Assembly (NCBI GenBank): GCA_934446355.1
Contig: CAKSEC010000030.1
Span: forward strand, 1 to 5,538
DNA from: an uncultured Oscillospiraceae bacterium
Lineage (GTDB): Bacteria > Bacillota > Clostridia > Oscillospirales > Ruminococcaceae
Length of the DNA: 5,538 nt
Direction of reading: 5' to 3'
Shown here: positions 5,383 through 5,538 of the stretch, in pieces
Layout: each line of letters starts with the position of its first letter
Position numbering within the stretch: the stretch's first letter is position 1
Position numbers and translations under genes: made by a program
The notes under the pieces: generated by a model
The model's database searches: none
Seen by the model: only the letters and a program-made list of their open reading frames with translations
What the model was told of the DNA's origin: nothing

Positions 5383-5538
5383 TCAGTTGTCCGATATCCA
5401 CTCTTTCAGCGCAGCGGAGAGCCTGTTGTCTATATCCTTTCTTGTCTGCTCGCACTCGTTCGGGTACTCCTTTGCTGCCCTGAAAATAAACCGCAGCACG
5501 AATTTCAGACCTACCGGAAGCGCTCCACGCAGCAGCGA
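5383..5538 (-). CDS. Unrecognised protein, C-terminal 51 residues (starts beyond the right edge)
   Basis: Reading leftwards from the window edge, one frame stays open for 51 codons to a TGA at 5385-5383. The other two minus-strand frames were not examined in full. The peptide has a hydrophobic-basic stretch (LPVGLKFVLRFIFRAAKEYP, residues 7-26 of the fragment), then a charged, probably helical tail ending in LKEWISDN. Codon choice (CTG, AAG, GAG, ATA) resembles the flagellin gene, and a terminator-like hairpin follows the stop, both of which support a real gene. The first stretch could be an amphipathic or membrane-associated helix, but its arginines and lysines argue against a full membrane span. 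I do not recognise a family from this fragment. It converges on the flagellin gene and is probably not co-regulated with it. Confidence 0.65.
   Translation of the reverse strand, partial: SLLRGALPVGLKFVLRFIFRAAKEYPNECEQTRKDIDNRLSAALKEWISDN

Overview
The window is dominated by one very large gene. A 1540-residue flagellin is encoded on the + strand (525-5147). It has normal flagellin ends (about 138 N-terminal and 105 C-terminal residues) around a roughly 1300-residue central insert. The rest is one divergent gene start at the left edge, one convergent gene end at the right edge, and the control DNA between them. The organism is most likely a motile Gram-positive anaerobe of the Clostridia, possibly near Ruminococcaceae/Oscillospiraceae. 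This rests on the flagellin type, an AgrB-like neighbour, near-consensus sigma-A promoters, Shine-Dalgarno-led starts and frequent ATA, AAG and CTT codons. The genus cannot be read from the sequence.

Layout: (1) 1-95, minus strand: the first 31 codons of a gene whose product looks like AgrB, the membrane protease that matures cyclic autoinducing peptides. It has its own promoter (115-144) with an inverted repeat over the -10. (2) 145-459: no convincing gene; it holds a 9-bp inverted repeat with a long loop and a 12-bp GC-rich hairpin. (3) 460-488: a perfect TTGACA-17-TATAAT promoter for the flagellin, with no sigma-28 flagellar promoter visible. (4) 510-5147: ribosome binding site, GTG start and the giant flagellin. 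Its insert is built from about ten divergent 80-130-residue modules that share one motif order. (5) 5148-5382: a 3' region with a strong intrinsic terminator for the flagellin and a weaker one facing it. (6) 5383-5538, minus strand: the last 51 codons of an unrecognised protein.

The flagellin looks monocistronic: its own promoter and terminator, divergent from one neighbour and convergent with the other, and no chaperone or other flagellar gene in the window. Its modules are probably displayed on the outside of the filament. The AgrB-like gene suggests, but does not show, a link between quorum sensing and this surface appendage.
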